Below are positions 23,002 to 32,355 of a stretch of 48,896 nt of DNA, piece by piece (the first letter of the stretch is position 1; every line of letters begins with the position of its first letter). A program made the translations under genes and the position numbers. The DNA is taken from positions 1 to 48,896 of the forward strand of contig JAISXG010000095.1 in the NCBI GenBank assembly GCA_031270605.1, given 5' to 3'. This stretch comes from Oscillospiraceae bacterium (GTDB lineage: Bacteria; Bacillota; Clostridia; Oscillospirales; Acutalibacteraceae). Below the pieces are notes generated by a model. That model was not told the origin of the DNA, did not search any database, and saw only the letters and a program-made list of their open reading frames with translations.

Positions 23002-23313
23002 ATGGCAGTTAAAGACAAAATCAGAATCAGGATCAAGGGTTATGATCACAGCCTGGTCGACAAAGCGGCCGAAAAGATCGTTGAAACGGCAAAGCGCACA
23101 GGCGCACAGGTTTCCGGCCCCGTGCCGCTTCCCACAGAAAAGGAAGTCGTTACGGTGCTTCGTGCTGTTCACAAGTACAAGGATTCCCGTGAGCAGTTTG
23201 AGCAGAGAACGCACAAAAGGCTGATCGACATTCTCAGGCCCTCGAACAAAACCGTTGAGGCCCTGACAGGCCTTGAATTGCCCGCCGGTGTTGATATCGA
23301 AATCAAGATCTGA
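23002..23313 (+). CDS. rpsJ: 30S ribosomal protein S10
   Basis: The 103-residue product begins [20 protein letters not shown] and carries [16 protein letters not shown] and RTHKRLIDI, all typical of S10 (NusE), which binds 16S rRNA in the head of the small subunit and also joins NusB at boxA. ATG 23002 is preferred: AAAGGA lies about 11 bases before it, whereas ATG 22990 abuts that site. It is the first gene of the superoperon. Confidence 0.96.
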   Translation: MAVKDKIRIRIKGYDHSLVDKAAEKIVETAKRTGAQVSGPVPLPTEKEVVTVLRAVHKYKDSREQFEQRTHKRLIDILRPSNKTVEALTGLELPAGVDIEIKI

Positions 23314-23366
23314 TTTTTGATATCTTTCATATATATAATCCAATATATGTATGCATCGCAGGTCAT

Positions 23367-23395
23367 GTTGGCGCACCCTCAAGGCTGCGGCCAAC
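23367..23395 (+). other. Intercistronic stem-loop before rplC
   Basis: GTTGGC (23367-23372) pairs with GCCAAC (23390-23395) in the 108-bp gap between rpsJ and rplC. It lies about 10 bases before the AGGAGG of rplC and could influence its translation. Confidence 0.4.
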
Positions 23396-23421
23396 CAATA
23401 ATCTGACAGGAGGAAAACAGC

Positions 23422-24057
23422 ATGCAAAAAGCAATCATCGGAAAGAAAATCGGTATGACGCAGATTTTCGATGAAAAGGGAAAAATGATTCCCGTCACCG
23501 TCGTTGAAGCCGGGCCCTGCTCGGTCATTCAGAAAAAGACGGTTGAAACCGACGGCTACGCATCCATTCAGGTCGGTTTCGGCGATGTGAAAATTCAGAG
23601 AGTCGGCAAGCCTCTGAAGGGTCACTTCGACAAGGCGCAGGCCGCGCCGAAAAAGGTTCTTCGCGAATTCAGGCTTGAGGATACTGACGCGCACAGCGTG
23701 GGCGACATTCTCAAGGCGGACGTGTTCGCGGTCGGCGACAGGGTGGACGTCGTCGGCACAAGCAAGGGTAAAGGCACTGCGGGCGTTATCAAAAGGTGGA
23801 ACTTCTCACGCCTGAAAGAAACACACGGTTCCGGCCCTGTCGCAAGGCACGGCGGTTCTATCGGCGCCTGTTCCGACCCTTCAAAGGTCTTTAAGGGCAA
23901 GAAGATGTCCGGCCGTCTGGGCGCTGAGCGTGTGACCGTTCAGAATCTTGACATTGTAAAAGTTGACGTTGAAAACAACCTGATAGCCATTAAGGGCGCC
24001 ATTCCCGGCCCCAAGGGCGGCATCGTTGTTCTCGCCGATACCGTAAAAAAAGCGTAA
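23422..24057 (+). CDS. rplC: 50S ribosomal protein L3
   Basis: This 211-residue large-subunit assembly protein begins [16 protein letters not shown]. The conserved extended loop with [25 protein letters not shown] contacts the peptidyl transferase region; the residue usually methylated in other bacteria lies in this loop. AGGAGG precedes the ATG. It is followed after 13 bp by rplD. Confidence 0.97.
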   Translation: MQKAIIGKKIGMTQIFDEKGKMIPVTVVEAGPCSVIQKKTVETDGYASIQVGFGDVKIQRVGKPLKGHFDKAQAAPKKVLREFRLEDTDAHSVGDILKADVFAVGDRVDVVGTSKGKGTAGVIKRWNFSRLKETHGSGPVARHGGSIGACSDPSKVFKGKKMSGRLGAERVTVQNLDIVKVDVENNLIAIKGAIPGPKGGIVVLADTVKKA

Positions 24058-24070
24058 GGAGGAAAGATGA

Positions 24071-24697
24071 ATGCCTAACGTAGCAGTATTCAATATGACA
24101 GGCGAGAAGGTTTCTGAGATCGCGCTCAACGACGATATCTTCGCGATTGAGCCCCATAAATCGGCAATGCATCTCGTGGTCGTAAATTATCTTGCAAACC
24201 AGCGTCAGGGAACCCAGTCTACCCTCACACGCGCTGAAGTAAGCGGCGGCGGCAAAAAGCCGTGGCGGCAAAAGGGAACCGGCCGGGCAAGACAAGGCTC
24301 GACCCGTTCACCCCAGTGGTATCACGGCGGCATTTCGCACGGCCCCAAGCCCCGTGAATACGGTTTTTCGATTAATAAAAAGGTCAGAAGGCTCGCCATG
24401 AAGTCCGCCCTTTCCGCGAAGGCGCAGGGCGACGAGTTGGTGGTGCTTGACGCGCTGACCCTTTCTGAGATTAAAACGAAGGAAGTCGTGAGGGTTCTTG
24501 CCGCGCTCAAGGCCGGCAAAAAAGCTTTGATCGTACTTCCCGAAAAAGATGACGTTGTGCTCCGCAGCGCCCGCAATATCGCAGGCGTGAAAACAGCCAC
24601 GGTAAACACGCTGAATGTTTATGACATTCTAAACTGTGACACCCTTGTGGTTCTGCAGGATGCGGTGGCGAAGATCGAGGAGGTTTATGCATCATGA
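24071..24697 (+). CDS. rplD: 50S ribosomal protein L4
   Basis: The 208-residue protein has the conserved exit-tunnel extension around residues 45-95 (TRAEVSGGGKKPWRQKGTGR and QGSTRSPQWYHGG). L4 is an early assembly protein and in some bacteria represses its own operon; the long leader before rpsJ makes that plausible here. Its end overlaps the rplW start by four bases (ATGA), indicating coupled translation. Confidence 0.97.
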   Translation: MPNVAVFNMTGEKVSEIALNDDIFAIEPHKSAMHLVVVNYLANQRQGTQSTLTRAEVSGGGKKPWRQKGTGRARQGSTRSPQWYHGGISHGPKPREYGFSINKKVRRLAMKSALSAKAQGDELVVLDALTLSEIKTKEVVRVLAALKAGKKALIVLPEKDDVVLRSARNIAGVKTATVNTLNVYDILNCDTLVVLQDAVAKIEEVYAS

Positions 24698-24990
24698 GTA
24701 AGGCAGCGCAGGATATCGTCCTCCGTCCCATCATCTCCGAGGAGTCCATGCTCGGTTCCGCTTTCAAGAAATACACCTTTGAGGTTGCCAAGGACGCAAA
24801 CAAGATCGAAATCGCGAGAGCGGTTGAGAAGCTGTTCGGCGTGCGTGTCGCAAAAGTCAACACCATGAACGTGCGCGGGCACCTGCGCCGCTACGGCCGT
24901 CACGAGGGCTATCTGCCCTCATGGAAAAAAGCGGTCGTGACGCTGACAGACGGCTCAAAGACCATCGAGTTCTTCGACGGATTGCTGTAA
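24694..24990 (+). CDS. rplW: 50S ribosomal protein L23
   Basis: This 98-residue tunnel-exit protein is the docking site for trigger factor and SRP. DIVLRPIISEESM at the N-terminus and KVNTMNVRGHLRRYGR in the basic extension are family-typical. It overlaps rplD by four bases. A 127-bp gap follows before rplB. Confidence 0.96.
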   Translation: MSKAAQDIVLRPIISEESMLGSAFKKYTFEVAKDANKIEIARAVEKLFGVRVAKVNTMNVRGHLRRYGRHEGYLPSWKKAVVTLTDGSKTIEFFDGLL

Positions 24991-25074
24991 GCGAAGCTTT
25001 CGATCCGTCACAGTCTTGGGATATGGTAAACAAAACACAATAACATCAGACTTTATCCGGTGATGTAAGGACGC

Positions 25075-25113
25075 AATCCATCCGCTAAGCCGGGTAAAAG
25101 GAAGGAATGGATT
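25075..25113 (+). promoter_or_regulatory. Hairpin with the rplB ribosome binding site in its loop
   Basis: AATCCAT (25075-25081) pairs with ATGGATT (25107-25113). The AAGGAAGGA of rplB lies in the loop just before the right arm, so folding would influence initiation at 25118. A second small stem, CATCA/TGATG, lies upstream near 25044-25065. Confidence 0.4.
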
Positions 25114-25117
25114 AATA

Positions 25118-25951
25118 ATGGCTATTAAGATCTACAAGCCGACGACAAACGCGAGAAGAAACATGTCGGTCACGGATTATTCCAACCTGTCAAAGGTCGC
25201 CCCGGAAAGAAGCCTTCTTGAACCCATGAACAAGAACTCCGGGCGCAACAGCTATGGCAGGATCACCGTTCGCCACCGCGGCGGCGGCAACAGAAGAAAA
25301 TACCGCGTTATTGATTTTAAGAGAAACAAGTTTGACGTTCCGGCGGAGGTCAAAACGATCGAGTATGACCCCAACCGCACCGCAAACATCGCTCTGGTCG
25401 AATATTCGGACGGCGTGAAGAGCTACATCCTCGCTCCCGCAGGCTTGAAGGTGGGCGACACGGTTGTTGCCGGCCCCGCTGCGGACATCAAGCCCGGCAA
25501 CGCGCTGCCGCTTGTGAATATCCCCACGGGTACGTTTATCCACAACGTGGAGCTTTATCCCGGCAGAGGCGGCCAGATGGCGCGCGCGGCAGGCAACGCC
25601 GCACAGCTGATGGCGAAGGAAGGCTCTTTTGCCCTTCTGCGCCTGCCCTCGGGCGAGCTGCGCAACGTTTCCGCCAGCTGCATGGCGACAGTCGGCCAGG
25701 TCGGCAACGTCGACCATGAAAACGTGAAAATCGGTAAAGCGGGCAGAACCCGCCACATGGGCATCCGTCCCACGGTCCGCGGCTCTGTCATGAACCCCTG
25801 CGACCACCCCCACGGCGGCGGCGAGGGCAAGTCCCCCATCGGCCGTCCCGGCCCTGTTACCCCTTGGGGCAAACCGGCCCTCGGCCTGAAAACCAGAAAA
25901 CACCACAAGCGTTCCGATAAGCTTATCGTAAAACGCCGTAACGACAAGTAA
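25118..25951 (+). CDS. rplB: 50S ribosomal protein L2
   Basis: The 277-residue protein of the peptidyl transferase neighbourhood begins [18 protein letters not shown]. It contains [16 protein letters not shown], the SH3-like core, and the C-terminal [20 protein letters not shown] with the essential histidine. It is followed after 21 bp by rpsS. Confidence 0.98.
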   Translation: MAIKIYKPTTNARRNMSVTDYSNLSKVAPERSLLEPMNKNSGRNSYGRITVRHRGGGNRRKYRVIDFKRNKFDVPAEVKTIEYDPNRTANIALVEYSDGVKSYILAPAGLKVGDTVVAGPAADIKPGNALPLVNIPTGTFIHNVELYPGRGGQMARAAGNAAQLMAKEGSFALLRLPSGELRNVSASCMATVGQVGNVDHENVKIGKAGRTRHMGIRPTVRGSVMNPCDHPHGGGEGKSPIGRPGPVTPWGKPALGLKTRKHHKRSDKLIVKRRNDK

Positions 25952-25972
25952 GTCAGGAAAGGAGTAATTGAA

Positions 25973-26254
25973 ATGGGCAGAAGTGTTAAAAAAGGTCCGT
26001 TTGTACAGCCTAAGCTTCTCAAAAGGGTGCAAGAGATGAACGACGCCGGCAAAAAGCAAGTTCTCAAAACCTGGAGCCGTGCTTCAACGATCTTTCCGGA
26101 CTTTGTCGGCCACACCTTCGCCGTGCATGACGGGAAAAAGCATGTTCCCGTTTATGTGACGGAGGATATGGTTGGCCATAAACTGGGTGAGTTTGCCCCC
26201 ACAAGGACGTTCAGAGGCCATGCGGGTTCCAAAACATCCAACTCGAAAAAATAA
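25973..26254 (+). CDS. rpsS: 30S ribosomal protein S19
   Basis: This is a 93-residue head protein of the small subunit. [36 protein letters not shown] and [14 protein letters not shown] are diagnostic. AAAGGAG lies before the ATG. Confidence 0.97.
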   Translation: MGRSVKKGPFVQPKLLKRVQEMNDAGKKQVLKTWSRASTIFPDFVGHTFAVHDGKKHVPVYVTEDMVGHKLGEFAPTRTFRGHAGSKTSNSKK

Positions 26255-26276
26255 CCGGTCGAAAGGAGTGTAATTT

Positions 26277-26612
26277 ATGAGAGCAACGGCAAAAGCGACC
26301 TTTGTTAGGATCGCTCCCCGTAAGGTCGGCATCGTGCTGGACCTTATTCGCAATAAACCTGTCGATGAAGCTATGGCGATTCTCAAATTCACGCCCAAGG
26401 CCGCGTGTGAGCCGCTTCAAAAGCTTTTGAAATCCGCGATCGCAAACGCGGAAAACAATAACGATATGGACACCTCCCGGCTTTATGTTGCGGAATGCAC
26501 CGTCAGCCAGGGGCCCACATTAAAACGAATCAGACCGACCGCAAAGGGCCGTGCGTACAGGATCAACAAGAAAACCTCGCACATCAACATTGCGCTCGAA
26601 GAAACTGAGTAA
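26277..26612 (+). CDS. rplV: 50S ribosomal protein L22
   Basis: The 111-residue exit-tunnel protein contains [20 protein letters not shown] near the N-terminus and the tunnel hairpin [18 protein letters not shown], the site where macrolide-resistance changes occur in other bacteria. No unusual change is evident. AAAGGAG precedes the ATG. Confidence 0.97.
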   Translation: MRATAKATFVRIAPRKVGIVLDLIRNKPVDEAMAILKFTPKAACEPLQKLLKSAIANAENNNDMDTSRLYVAECTVSQGPTLKRIRPTAKGRAYRINKKTSHINIALEETE

Positions 26613-26633
26613 GCGGGAAGGAGGAATAATCAA

Positions 26634-27314
26634 ATGGGTCAAAAAATTAATCCAACCGGTTTAAGAATTGGTGTTATCAAAGACTGGGAGTCCCGCTGGT
26701 ATGCAGACAAAGGCAGCTTCGGTGAGAACCTTGTGGCAGACTATAAAGTCCGTGAATATCTTCTTGAAACTTTGGCGTCCGCGGGCGTGCCGAAAATTGA
26801 AATTGAACGCGACCCCAAAAGGGTGCGCATCAATATTCACTGCGAAAAGCCCGGCATGGTTATCGGCCGCGGCGGTTCGGAGATTGAAAAGCTGAAGAAA
26901 ACATGCAAGGATATGCTCGGCGGCGACAAGGACGTATTTATCAATATTATTGAGATCAAGCAGCCCGATTTGAACGCGCAGCTGGTTGCGCAGAACATCG
27001 CGGCACAGCTCGAGCGCCGTATTTCTTTCAGGAGGGCGCTCAAGCAGTCCATCGGCAGGACGATGCGTCTTGGCGCGAAGGGCATCAAAACACAGGTCAG
27101 CGGCCGTCTGGGCGGCGCTGAGATCGCCCGCACCGAGCATTATCATGAGGGCACCATCCCGTTGCAGACCATCCGCGCCGACATCGACTACGGTTTTGCC
27201 GAGGCAAAAACGACCTACGGCCGCATCGGCGTCAAGGTCTGGATCTACAGGGGCGAGGTTCTGCATGAAGCAAGGAACAGCGGCAGCAGCAGGAGAAGGG
27301 AGAGGGCTAAATAA
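26634..27314 (+). CDS. rpsC: 30S ribosomal protein S3
   Basis: The 226-residue protein begins [18 protein letters not shown]. It has a KH domain with [14 protein letters not shown] and a C-terminal domain with [17 protein letters not shown]. It lines the mRNA entry channel. Its stop codon shares one base with the rplP start (TAATG). Confidence 0.98.
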   Translation: MGQKINPTGLRIGVIKDWESRWYADKGSFGENLVADYKVREYLLETLASAGVPKIEIERDPKRVRINIHCEKPGMVIGRGGSEIEKLKKTCKDMLGGDKDVFINIIEIKQPDLNAQLVAQNIAAQLERRISFRRALKQSIGRTMRLGAKGIKTQVSGRLGGAEIARTEHYHEGTIPLQTIRADIDYGFAEAKTTYGRIGVKVWIYRGEVLHEARNSGSSRRRERAK

Positions 27315-27742
27315 TGTTATTACCAAAGCGCGTGAAATACCGCAGAGTGCACAGAGGCCGCCTGACAGGCAAGGCCACGCGCGGCAACAAGGTTTCCTAT
27401 GGTGACTTTGGTCTGGTAGCCCTTGAGCCCGCTTGGATTACATCAAACCAGATAGAGGCTGCCCGTATCGCGATGACCCGTTACATCAAGCGCGGCGGTC
27501 AGGTTTGGATCAAAATTTTCCCCGACAAGCCCATCACCGAAAAACCTGCTGAAACCCGCATGGGTTCCGGTAAAGGTTCACCGGAATATTGGGTTGCGGT
27601 TGTGAAGCCCGGCAGGGTGATGTTTGAAATCAAGGGTGTCGATGAAGAGACAGCCCGCGAAGCCATGCGTCTTGCCGCGAACAAATTGCCCATTAAGTGC
27701 AAGTTTGTAACGAAGGATGAACAGGGTGGTGAGCAGTCATGA
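27314..27742 (+). CDS. rplP: 50S ribosomal protein L16
   Basis: The 142-residue protein begins [20 protein letters not shown] and carries [20 protein letters not shown] and [20 protein letters not shown], the loop near the A site that contains the arginine hydroxylated in some bacteria. It overlaps rpsC by one base and rpmC by four. Confidence 0.97.
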   Translation: MLLPKRVKYRRVHRGRLTGKATRGNKVSYGDFGLVALEPAWITSNQIEAARIAMTRYIKRGGQVWIKIFPDKPITEKPAETRMGSGKGSPEYWVAVVKPGRVMFEIKGVDEETAREAMRLAANKLPIKCKFVTKDEQGGEQS

Positions 27743-27942
27743 AAGCCATTGAAATCAGAAAAATGTCCAAAGAAGAGTTGGATAAGCGCCTCTCTGAGTT
27801 GAAGGACGAGCTTTTCAAGCTGCGCTTCCAACAGACCATCAACCAGCTCGACAACCCAATGCGAATCAGTGCCGTTAAAAAAGATATCGCCAGAATCAAA
27901 ACCGTTCAGCGCGATATTGAACTCCACGGCGCCGAAAGCTAA
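27739..27942 (+). CDS. rpmC: 50S ribosomal protein L29
   Basis: This is a 67-residue two-helix protein at the tunnel exit. It contains [20 protein letters not shown] and [20 protein letters not shown]. Its start overlaps the rplP stop (ATGA). Confidence 0.96.
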   Translation: MKAIEIRKMSKEELDKRLSELKDELFKLRFQQTINQLDNPMRISAVKKDIARIKTVQRDIELHGAES

Positions 27943-27962
27943 GGAAAGGGAGGCAGCACGAG

Positions 27963-28220
27963 ATGAGTGACAGAAACCTTAGAAAAGAGCGCGTGGGCGT
28001 TGTTACGAGCGACAAAATGGATAAAACCGTCGTCGTGTCGGTGAAAGATAAGGTCAAACACCCGCTTTATAAAAAGATCATCAACAGAACCATCAAGCTC
28101 AAGGCGCATGACGAAAAGAACGAGTGTGGAATCGGCGACCGCGTGCTTGTGATGGAAACCCGCCCCATTTCAAAAGACAAGAGATGGCGTGTAGTTGAAA
28201 TTATAGAAAAAGCTAAGTAA
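27963..28220 (+). CDS. rpsQ: 30S ribosomal protein S17
   Basis: This 85-residue OB-fold protein binds 16S rRNA early in assembly. [19 protein letters not shown] and [20 protein letters not shown] are family motifs. AAAGGGAGG precedes the ATG. Confidence 0.97.
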   Translation: MSDRNLRKERVGVVTSDKMDKTVVVSVKDKVKHPLYKKIINRTIKLKAHDEKNECGIGDRVLVMETRPISKDKRWRVVEIIEKAK

Positions 28221-28234
28221 GGAGGCAGAAAACC

Positions 28235-28603
28235 GTGGTACAGCAACAAACTTTGCTGAAGGTGGCTGACAACACCGGTGCCAAAGAAATTATGTGCATC
28301 CGCGTGCTCGGCGGCTCAGGCAGAAAGTATGCTAATATCGGCGATGTTATCGTTGCCTCAGTCAAAAAGGCTACACCCGGCGGCGTTGTGAAAAAGGGCG
28401 ACGTTGTGAAGGCGGTTGTCGTTCGCACCGCCAAAGGTGTTCACCGTGACGACGGCACATACATCCGTTTCGATGAAAATGCAGCAGTCATAATTAAAGA
28501 AGATAAAAATCCCAGAGGCACACGTATTTTTGGGCCGGTGGCAAGAGAGCTTCGCGAGAAAGATTATCTCAAGATCCTCAGTCTTGCTCCCGAAGTGCTG
28601 TGA
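28235..28603 (+). CDS. rplN: 50S ribosomal protein L14
   Basis: The 122-residue protein reads [20 protein letters not shown] at its N-terminus and contains [15 protein letters not shown] near the C-terminus. The start codon is GTG at 28235, the only codon that gives the family N-terminus, with AAGGAGG seven to nine bases upstream. Confidence 0.97.
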   Translation: MVQQQTLLKVADNTGAKEIMCIRVLGGSGRKYANIGDVIVASVKKATPGGVVKKGDVVKAVVVRTAKGVHRDDGTYIRFDENAAVIIKEDKNPRGTRIFGPVARELREKDYLKILSLAPEVL

Positions 28604-28616
28604 GGGGGTAGCGAGA

Positions 28617-28946
28617 ATGAGTAATAAAGTGCATGTAAAAACCGGCGACACCGTTATGGTGATCAACGGCAAGGACCGCGGCAAGAAGGGCAAGGTTGTT
28701 CAGGTCAGCCCCGCCGAAGATAAGGTCATCGTAGAAGGCGTAAACATCGTTACCAAACACGTCAAGCCCAAAAAAATGGGTGAGCCCGGCGGCATCATCA
28801 AAGCGGAGAGCGCTTTGTATGCTTCCAAGGTCCAGCTTGTCTGCCCGAAGTGCGGCAAGGCCACGAGAGTGGGCCACGCCGTGAACGGCAAGGGCAGAAA
28901 CGTGCGTGTTTGCAAAAAGGCCGGCTGCGGCCATGAGTTTGAATAA
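28617..28946 (+). CDS. rplX: 50S ribosomal protein L24
   Basis: This is a 109-residue KOW-domain assembly initiator. [20 protein letters not shown] forms the KOW motif, and the C-terminal half has a zinc-ribbon-like pattern CPKC...C-x5-C ([14 protein letters not shown] and [13 protein letters not shown]), complete in its four cysteines. ATG 28617 is chosen over the longer open frame because GAGGGGG lies 7-8 bases upstream. Confidence 0.96.
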   Translation: MSNKVHVKTGDTVMVINGKDRGKKGKVVQVSPAEDKVIVEGVNIVTKHVKPKKMGEPGGIIKAESALYASKVQLVCPKCGKATRVGHAVNGKGRNVRVCKKAGCGHEFE

Positions 28947-28964
28947 GGAAGGAGACAACGATAA

Positions 28965-29504
28965 ATGGCAAGGCTGAAAGACTTATATAAGAATGACGTT
29001 GCTCCCGCACTTATGAAGAAATTCAATTATAAGAGCGTCATGCAGATTCCGAAGATTGAGAAGATTGTTGTCAATGTCGGCTGCGGCGAAGCGAGAGATA
29101 ACGCAAAGGTGTTGGACGCGGTCGTGTCCGACGTCTCGCAAATCACAGGGCAGAAGCCCATCATCTGCAACGCGAAAAAATCCGTTGCGAACTTCAAACT
29201 CCGTGAGGGCATGCCCAACGGCGTAAAGGTCACACTGCGCGGCGAGAGGATGTATGAATTCCTTGACCGTTTCTTCAATTTGGCATTGCCCCGCGTGCGT
29301 GACTTCCGCGGCATCAACCCCAACTCTTTCGACGGCAGAGGCAACTATTCTCTGGGCGTGAAAGAGCAGCTGATTTTTCCGGAAATTGATTATGATAAGA
29401 TCGACAAGGTGCGCGGTATGGACATCTGTATCGTGACCACCGCACAAAACGACGAAGAGGCCCGAGAGCTGTTGGCTTTGATGGGCGCTCCGTTTGCAGG
29501 ATAG
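28965..29504 (+). CDS. rplE: 50S ribosomal protein L5
   Basis: The 179-residue protein binds 5S rRNA. Diagnostic pieces are [38 protein letters not shown] and [31 protein letters not shown] precedes the ATG. It ends 10 bp before the S14 start. Confidence 0.97.
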   Translation: MARLKDLYKNDVAPALMKKFNYKSVMQIPKIEKIVVNVGCGEARDNAKVLDAVVSDVSQITGQKPIICNAKKSVANFKLREGMPNGVKVTLRGERMYEFLDRFFNLALPRVRDFRGINPNSFDGRGNYSLGVKEQLIFPEIDYDKIDKVRGMDICIVTTAQNDEEARELLALMGAPFAG

Positions 29505-29514
29505 GAGGCAGATT

Positions 29515-29700
29515 ATGGCAAAAACATCAATGAAGGTTCGGCAGGCACGCCCCGCCAAATATTCAACGAGAGCATATAACCGCTGCAAAATCTGCGGAAG
29601 GCCCCATGCCTATCTGCGCAAATACGGAGTTTGCCGCATATGCTTCCGTGAGCTTGCCCATGCGGGCCAGATTCCCGGCGTAAAGAAATCAAGCTGGTAA
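29515..29700 (+). CDS. rpsN: 30S ribosomal protein S14, zinc-binding type Z
   Basis: This 61-residue short S14 has two CxxC pairs ([20 protein letters not shown]), the zinc-containing form (rpsZ type) found in most Firmicutes. The start at 29515 gives [13 protein letters not shown] and lies 6-7 bases after AGGAGG; the earlier ATG at 29494 falls inside rplE. Confidence 0.97.
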   Translation: MAKTSMKVRQARPAKYSTRAYNRCKICGRPHAYLRKYGVCRICFRELAHAGQIPGVKKSSW

Positions 29701-29707
29701 ATAGCTT

Positions 29708-29739
29708 GTGTCATAAGCGGCGTAATGCGCCGCAGACAC
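29708..29739 (+). other. Stem-loop between rpsN and rpsH
   Basis: GTGTC (29708-29712) pairs with GACAC (29735-29739) around GCGGCG (29717-29722) with CGCCGC (29728-29733). No T-run follows. It probably acts in mRNA processing or stability. Confidence 0.5.
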
Positions 29740-29755
29740 TAAGGAGGTTGACGAA

Positions 29756-30154
29756 ATGCAAATTACAGATGCCATCGCTGATATGCTTACAAGAATTCGT
29801 AACGCCAGTTCCGCTAAGCATGACACAGTGAGCATTCCCGCTTCTAACATCAAGAAGGCTATTGCCCAGATTTTGGTCGATGAAGGATATGTGAAGAACT
29901 TCAAAGTCATTGACGACGGCAAGCAGGGAATGATTGAAGTCGCGCTCAAATACGGTGCGAACAAGAGCCCGGTTATTATGGGATTGCGCAGAGTTTCAAA
30001 ACCCGGCCTGCGTATTTATACAAACTGTGAGGATATGCCCCGCGTCATGAAAGGCCTCGGCATCGCGATCCTCTCCACATCCAAGGGTATCATGACGGAT
30101 AAGGACGCACGCAAGCAGAACATCGGCGGCGAAGTCCTTGCCTTTGTCTGGTAA
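29756..30154 (+). CDS. rpsH: 30S ribosomal protein S8
   Basis: The 132-residue protein begins [20 protein letters not shown] and ends with [20 protein letters not shown], the conserved RNA-binding loop. S8 controls the spc operon in Escherichia coli. AAGGAGG lies eight bases before the ATG. Confidence 0.97.
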   Translation: MQITDAIADMLTRIRNASSAKHDTVSIPASNIKKAIAQILVDEGYVKNFKVIDDGKQGMIEVALKYGANKSPVIMGLRRVSKPGLRIYTNCEDMPRVMKGLGIAILSTSKGIMTDKDARKQNIGGEVLAFVW

Positions 30155-30168
30155 GGAGGTAAAAAGGA

Positions 30169-30714
30169 ATGTCACGAATCGGCAGAAAGCCCATCGCCGT
30201 TCCGGCAGGCGTTGATGTGAGCATCAATGGCACTGAAATTACCGTAAAAGGCGCCAAAGGCACGCTTACCGGAACGTATCACAGCAACATGAGCGTCGAG
30301 CTGAGTGACGGTGTCATCACCGTTGCCCGCCCCGACGATAAAAAAGAGAACAGATCCCTGCACGGCCTGACCCGTTCCCTGATCGCCAATATGGTGGAAG
30401 GCGTCAGCATCGGCTTTAAAAAGAGCCTTGAAATCAACGGCGTCGGTTACCGTGCCGCGCTTTCAGGCAAGGCCTTGAACCTCACCGTGGGGTATTCCCA
30501 CCCGGTTTTGATGGATCCGCCCGAGGGCATCGTTATCGAAGTTCCCGCCCCCAACAGAATCACCATCTCAGGCCCCGACAAGCAGCAGGTCGGCCAGTTC
30601 GCGGCGGAAGTCCGCGGCGTGCGCCCGCCGGAACCCTATAAGGGCAAGGGAATCAAATACGCACAAGAGGTTATCCGCCGCAAGGAAGGCAAGAAGTCCG
30701 GTAAGGGCAAGTAA
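30169..30714 (+). CDS. rplF: 50S ribosomal protein L6
   Basis: The 181-residue protein has two related domains. [38 protein letters not shown] and the C-terminal [20 protein letters not shown] are typical. It lies near the sarcin-ricin loop. AAGGAGG lies 10-11 bases upstream. Confidence 0.97.
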   Translation: MSRIGRKPIAVPAGVDVSINGTEITVKGAKGTLTGTYHSNMSVELSDGVITVARPDDKKENRSLHGLTRSLIANMVEGVSIGFKKSLEINGVGYRAALSGKALNLTVGYSHPVLMDPPEGIVIEVPAPNRITISGPDKQQVGQFAAEVRGVRPPEPYKGKGIKYAQEVIRRKEGKKSGKGK

Positions 30715-30727
30715 GGAGTGAATGTAG

Positions 30728-31087
30728 ATGGTAAATAAACCAGACAGCAATAAGGCAAGGCTTCACCGCCATAAACGCGTTCGCGGCAAGATCTCCGGCA
30801 CCGCCGAATGCCCCCGCCTGAATGTTTTCCGCTCCGCAAAACACATCTATGCGCAGATCATTGACGATGTCGCGGGTGTGACGCTTGCTTCGGCTTCCAC
30901 AGTCGAAAAAGAGTTTACGGAGTACGGCGGAAACAAAGACGCAGCCCATACGGTGGGCAAACTGTTGGCAGAACGCGCGGCGGAAAAGAGCATTACAACC
31001 GTAGTGTTTGACCGCGGCGGTTATATCTATCACGGCCGTGTGCAGAGCTTGGCCGAAGGCGCCCGCGAGGGCGGCCTCAAGTTCTAA
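30728..31087 (+). CDS. rplR: 50S ribosomal protein L18
   Basis: The 119-residue 5S rRNA-binding protein contains [20 protein letters not shown] and [20 protein letters not shown]. Directly before the start is an ATG-TAG start-stop pair (30722-30727), so the sequence reads ATG TAG ATG. The spacing of AAGGAG (9 bases) favours 30728. Confidence 0.97.
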   Translation: MVNKPDSNKARLHRHKRVRGKISGTAECPRLNVFRSAKHIYAQIIDDVAGVTLASASTVEKEFTEYGGNKDAAHTVGKLLAERAAEKSITTVVFDRGGYIYHGRVQSLAEGAREGGLKF

Positions 31088-31106
31088 GGAAAGGGAGGAT
31101 ATACTT

Positions 31107-31613
31107 TTGGCTAGGTATGAAACACCACAGGAAAAGCAGGAATTTCAGGAAAGAGTAGTATCCATCAACCGCGTTGCAAAAACCGTTAAGGGCGGCCGTA
31201 TCTTTAAATTTTCCGCAATCGTCGTCGTCGGCGACGGTGAGGGAACCATCGGTTTCGGCCTCGGCAAATCCGGCGAGGTTCCGGACGCCATTCGCAAAGG
31301 CATTGAGGATGCTAAGAAGAATTTAACCAAGGTCGCTTTAAAAGGAACGACCATTCCCCACGAAGTGATCGGCAAATACGGCGCCGGCGTCGTGCTTTTG
31401 AAGCCCGCCGCCCCCGGTACCGGCGTTATCGCCGGCGGCGCGGTGCGCGCGGTTGTTGAAACTGTCGGCATCAAAGATATTCGTACAAAGGCGCTTCGCT
31501 CCAATAACCCCTGCAATGTTGTCCGCGCGACCTTAAACGGGCTTTCACAGCTTCGCAATGTGCAGGAAGTTGCCGCAACAAGGGGCAAATCAGAGAAAGA
31601 AATTTTAGGATAA
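31107..31613 (+). CDS. rpsE: 30S ribosomal protein S5
   Basis: This 168-residue protein contributes to decoding fidelity. [40 protein letters not shown] and the C-terminal [17 protein letters not shown] are diagnostic. The start codon is TTG at 31107: GGGAGG lies eight bases upstream and no in-frame ATG or GTG gives the family N-terminus. The open frame further upstream overlaps rplR and is not used. Confidence 0.96.
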   Translation: MARYETPQEKQEFQERVVSINRVAKTVKGGRIFKFSAIVVVGDGEGTIGFGLGKSGEVPDAIRKGIEDAKKNLTKVALKGTTIPHEVIGKYGAGVVLLKPAAPGTGVIAGGAVRAVVETVGIKDIRTKALRSNNPCNVVRATLNGLSQLRNVQEVAATRGKSEKEILG

Positions 31614-31627
31614 GGAGGTCGGGTAAC

Positions 31628-31807
31628 ATGGCAGATATTAAGGTCACTCTCAAAAAAAGCCTGATCGGCAGCAAAAAAGACCAAATCGCTACAGTCTATT
31701 CGCTCGGTCTTCACAAAATTGGGGACAGTGCTATCCAGCCTGACAACCCGCAGACACGCGGCAAGGTGAACAAAGTCGGTCACCTGCTTTGTGTCGAAGA
31801 AGCTTAA
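31628..31807 (+). CDS. rpmD: 50S ribosomal protein L30
   Basis: This is a short gene of 59 codons in the normal position between rpsE and rplO. The product begins [20 protein letters not shown] and contains [19 protein letters not shown] and [11 protein letters not shown], matching L30. AGGAGG lies nine bases before the ATG. Confidence 0.96.
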   Translation: MADIKVTLKKSLIGSKKDQIATVYSLGLHKIGDSAIQPDNPQTRGKVNKVGHLLCVEEA

Positions 31808-31823
31808 GAAGGAGGATGGCAGA

Positions 31824-32267
31824 ATGAAATTGCACGACTTATCCCCCGCCGCCGGCTCCAAAAAAGATGTCAAGCGCATCGGCCGCGGCCCCGCCTCCGG
31901 CCAGGGCAAAACCGCCGGCAAGGGCCACAAGGGTCAAAAGGCGCGTGCGGGCCGCGGCCCGCGCATCGGCTTCGAAGGCGGCCAGATGCCTCTCCAGAGG
32001 CGTGTGCCGAAAAGAGGTTTCAACAATATCTTTGCGAAAGAGATCGCAATCGTGAATATTGCGGGGTTGGAAGAGCGCTTCAGCGACGGCGACGTGGTTG
32101 ACGCAACCGCTCTGATTGAAAAAGGCCTGATCAAGAAAACTCTTGACGGCGTTAAGGTTTTGGCTCACGGTGAATTAACAAAAAAGCTCACTGTTCGGGT
32201 AAATGCTTATTCTGATGCGGCGAAAGCAAAAATTGAGTCCGCCGGCGGCACCGCAGAAATTGTCTAA
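31824..32267 (+). CDS. rplO: 50S ribosomal protein L15
   Basis: This is a 147-residue protein with a long basic N-terminal extension: [20 protein letters not shown], the Gly-rich [20 protein letters not shown], and [13 protein letters not shown]. The C-terminal part is typical ([19 protein letters not shown]). AAGGAGG lies about 9 bases upstream. Confidence 0.97.
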   Translation: MKLHDLSPAAGSKKDVKRIGRGPASGQGKTAGKGHKGQKARAGRGPRIGFEGGQMPLQRRVPKRGFNNIFAKEIAIVNIAGLEERFSDGDVVDATALIEKGLIKKTLDGVKVLAHGELTKKLTVRVNAYSDAAKAKIESAGGTAEIV

Positions 32268-32277
32268 GCGCAAGGAA

Positions 32278-32294
32278 CACACGCGTAGCGTGTG
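32278..32294 (+). other. Stem-loop between rplO and secY
   Basis: CACACGC (32278-32284) and GCGTGTG (32288-32294) form a perfect 7-bp stem with a three-base loop. No T-run follows, so it is more likely a processing or attenuation site than a terminator. Confidence 0.5.
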
Positions 32295-32355
32295 CAAAAA
32301 ATCACATCTATCTGTTTCGGTGCTGCCGAAATTTGGAAGGAGCGTGTGAGTCAAA

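Noticed and set aside
25190-26059. Antisense open frame (289 codons) opposite rplB and rpsS
   Set aside because: It lies fully over two ribosomal protein genes and has no promoter or ribosome binding site.
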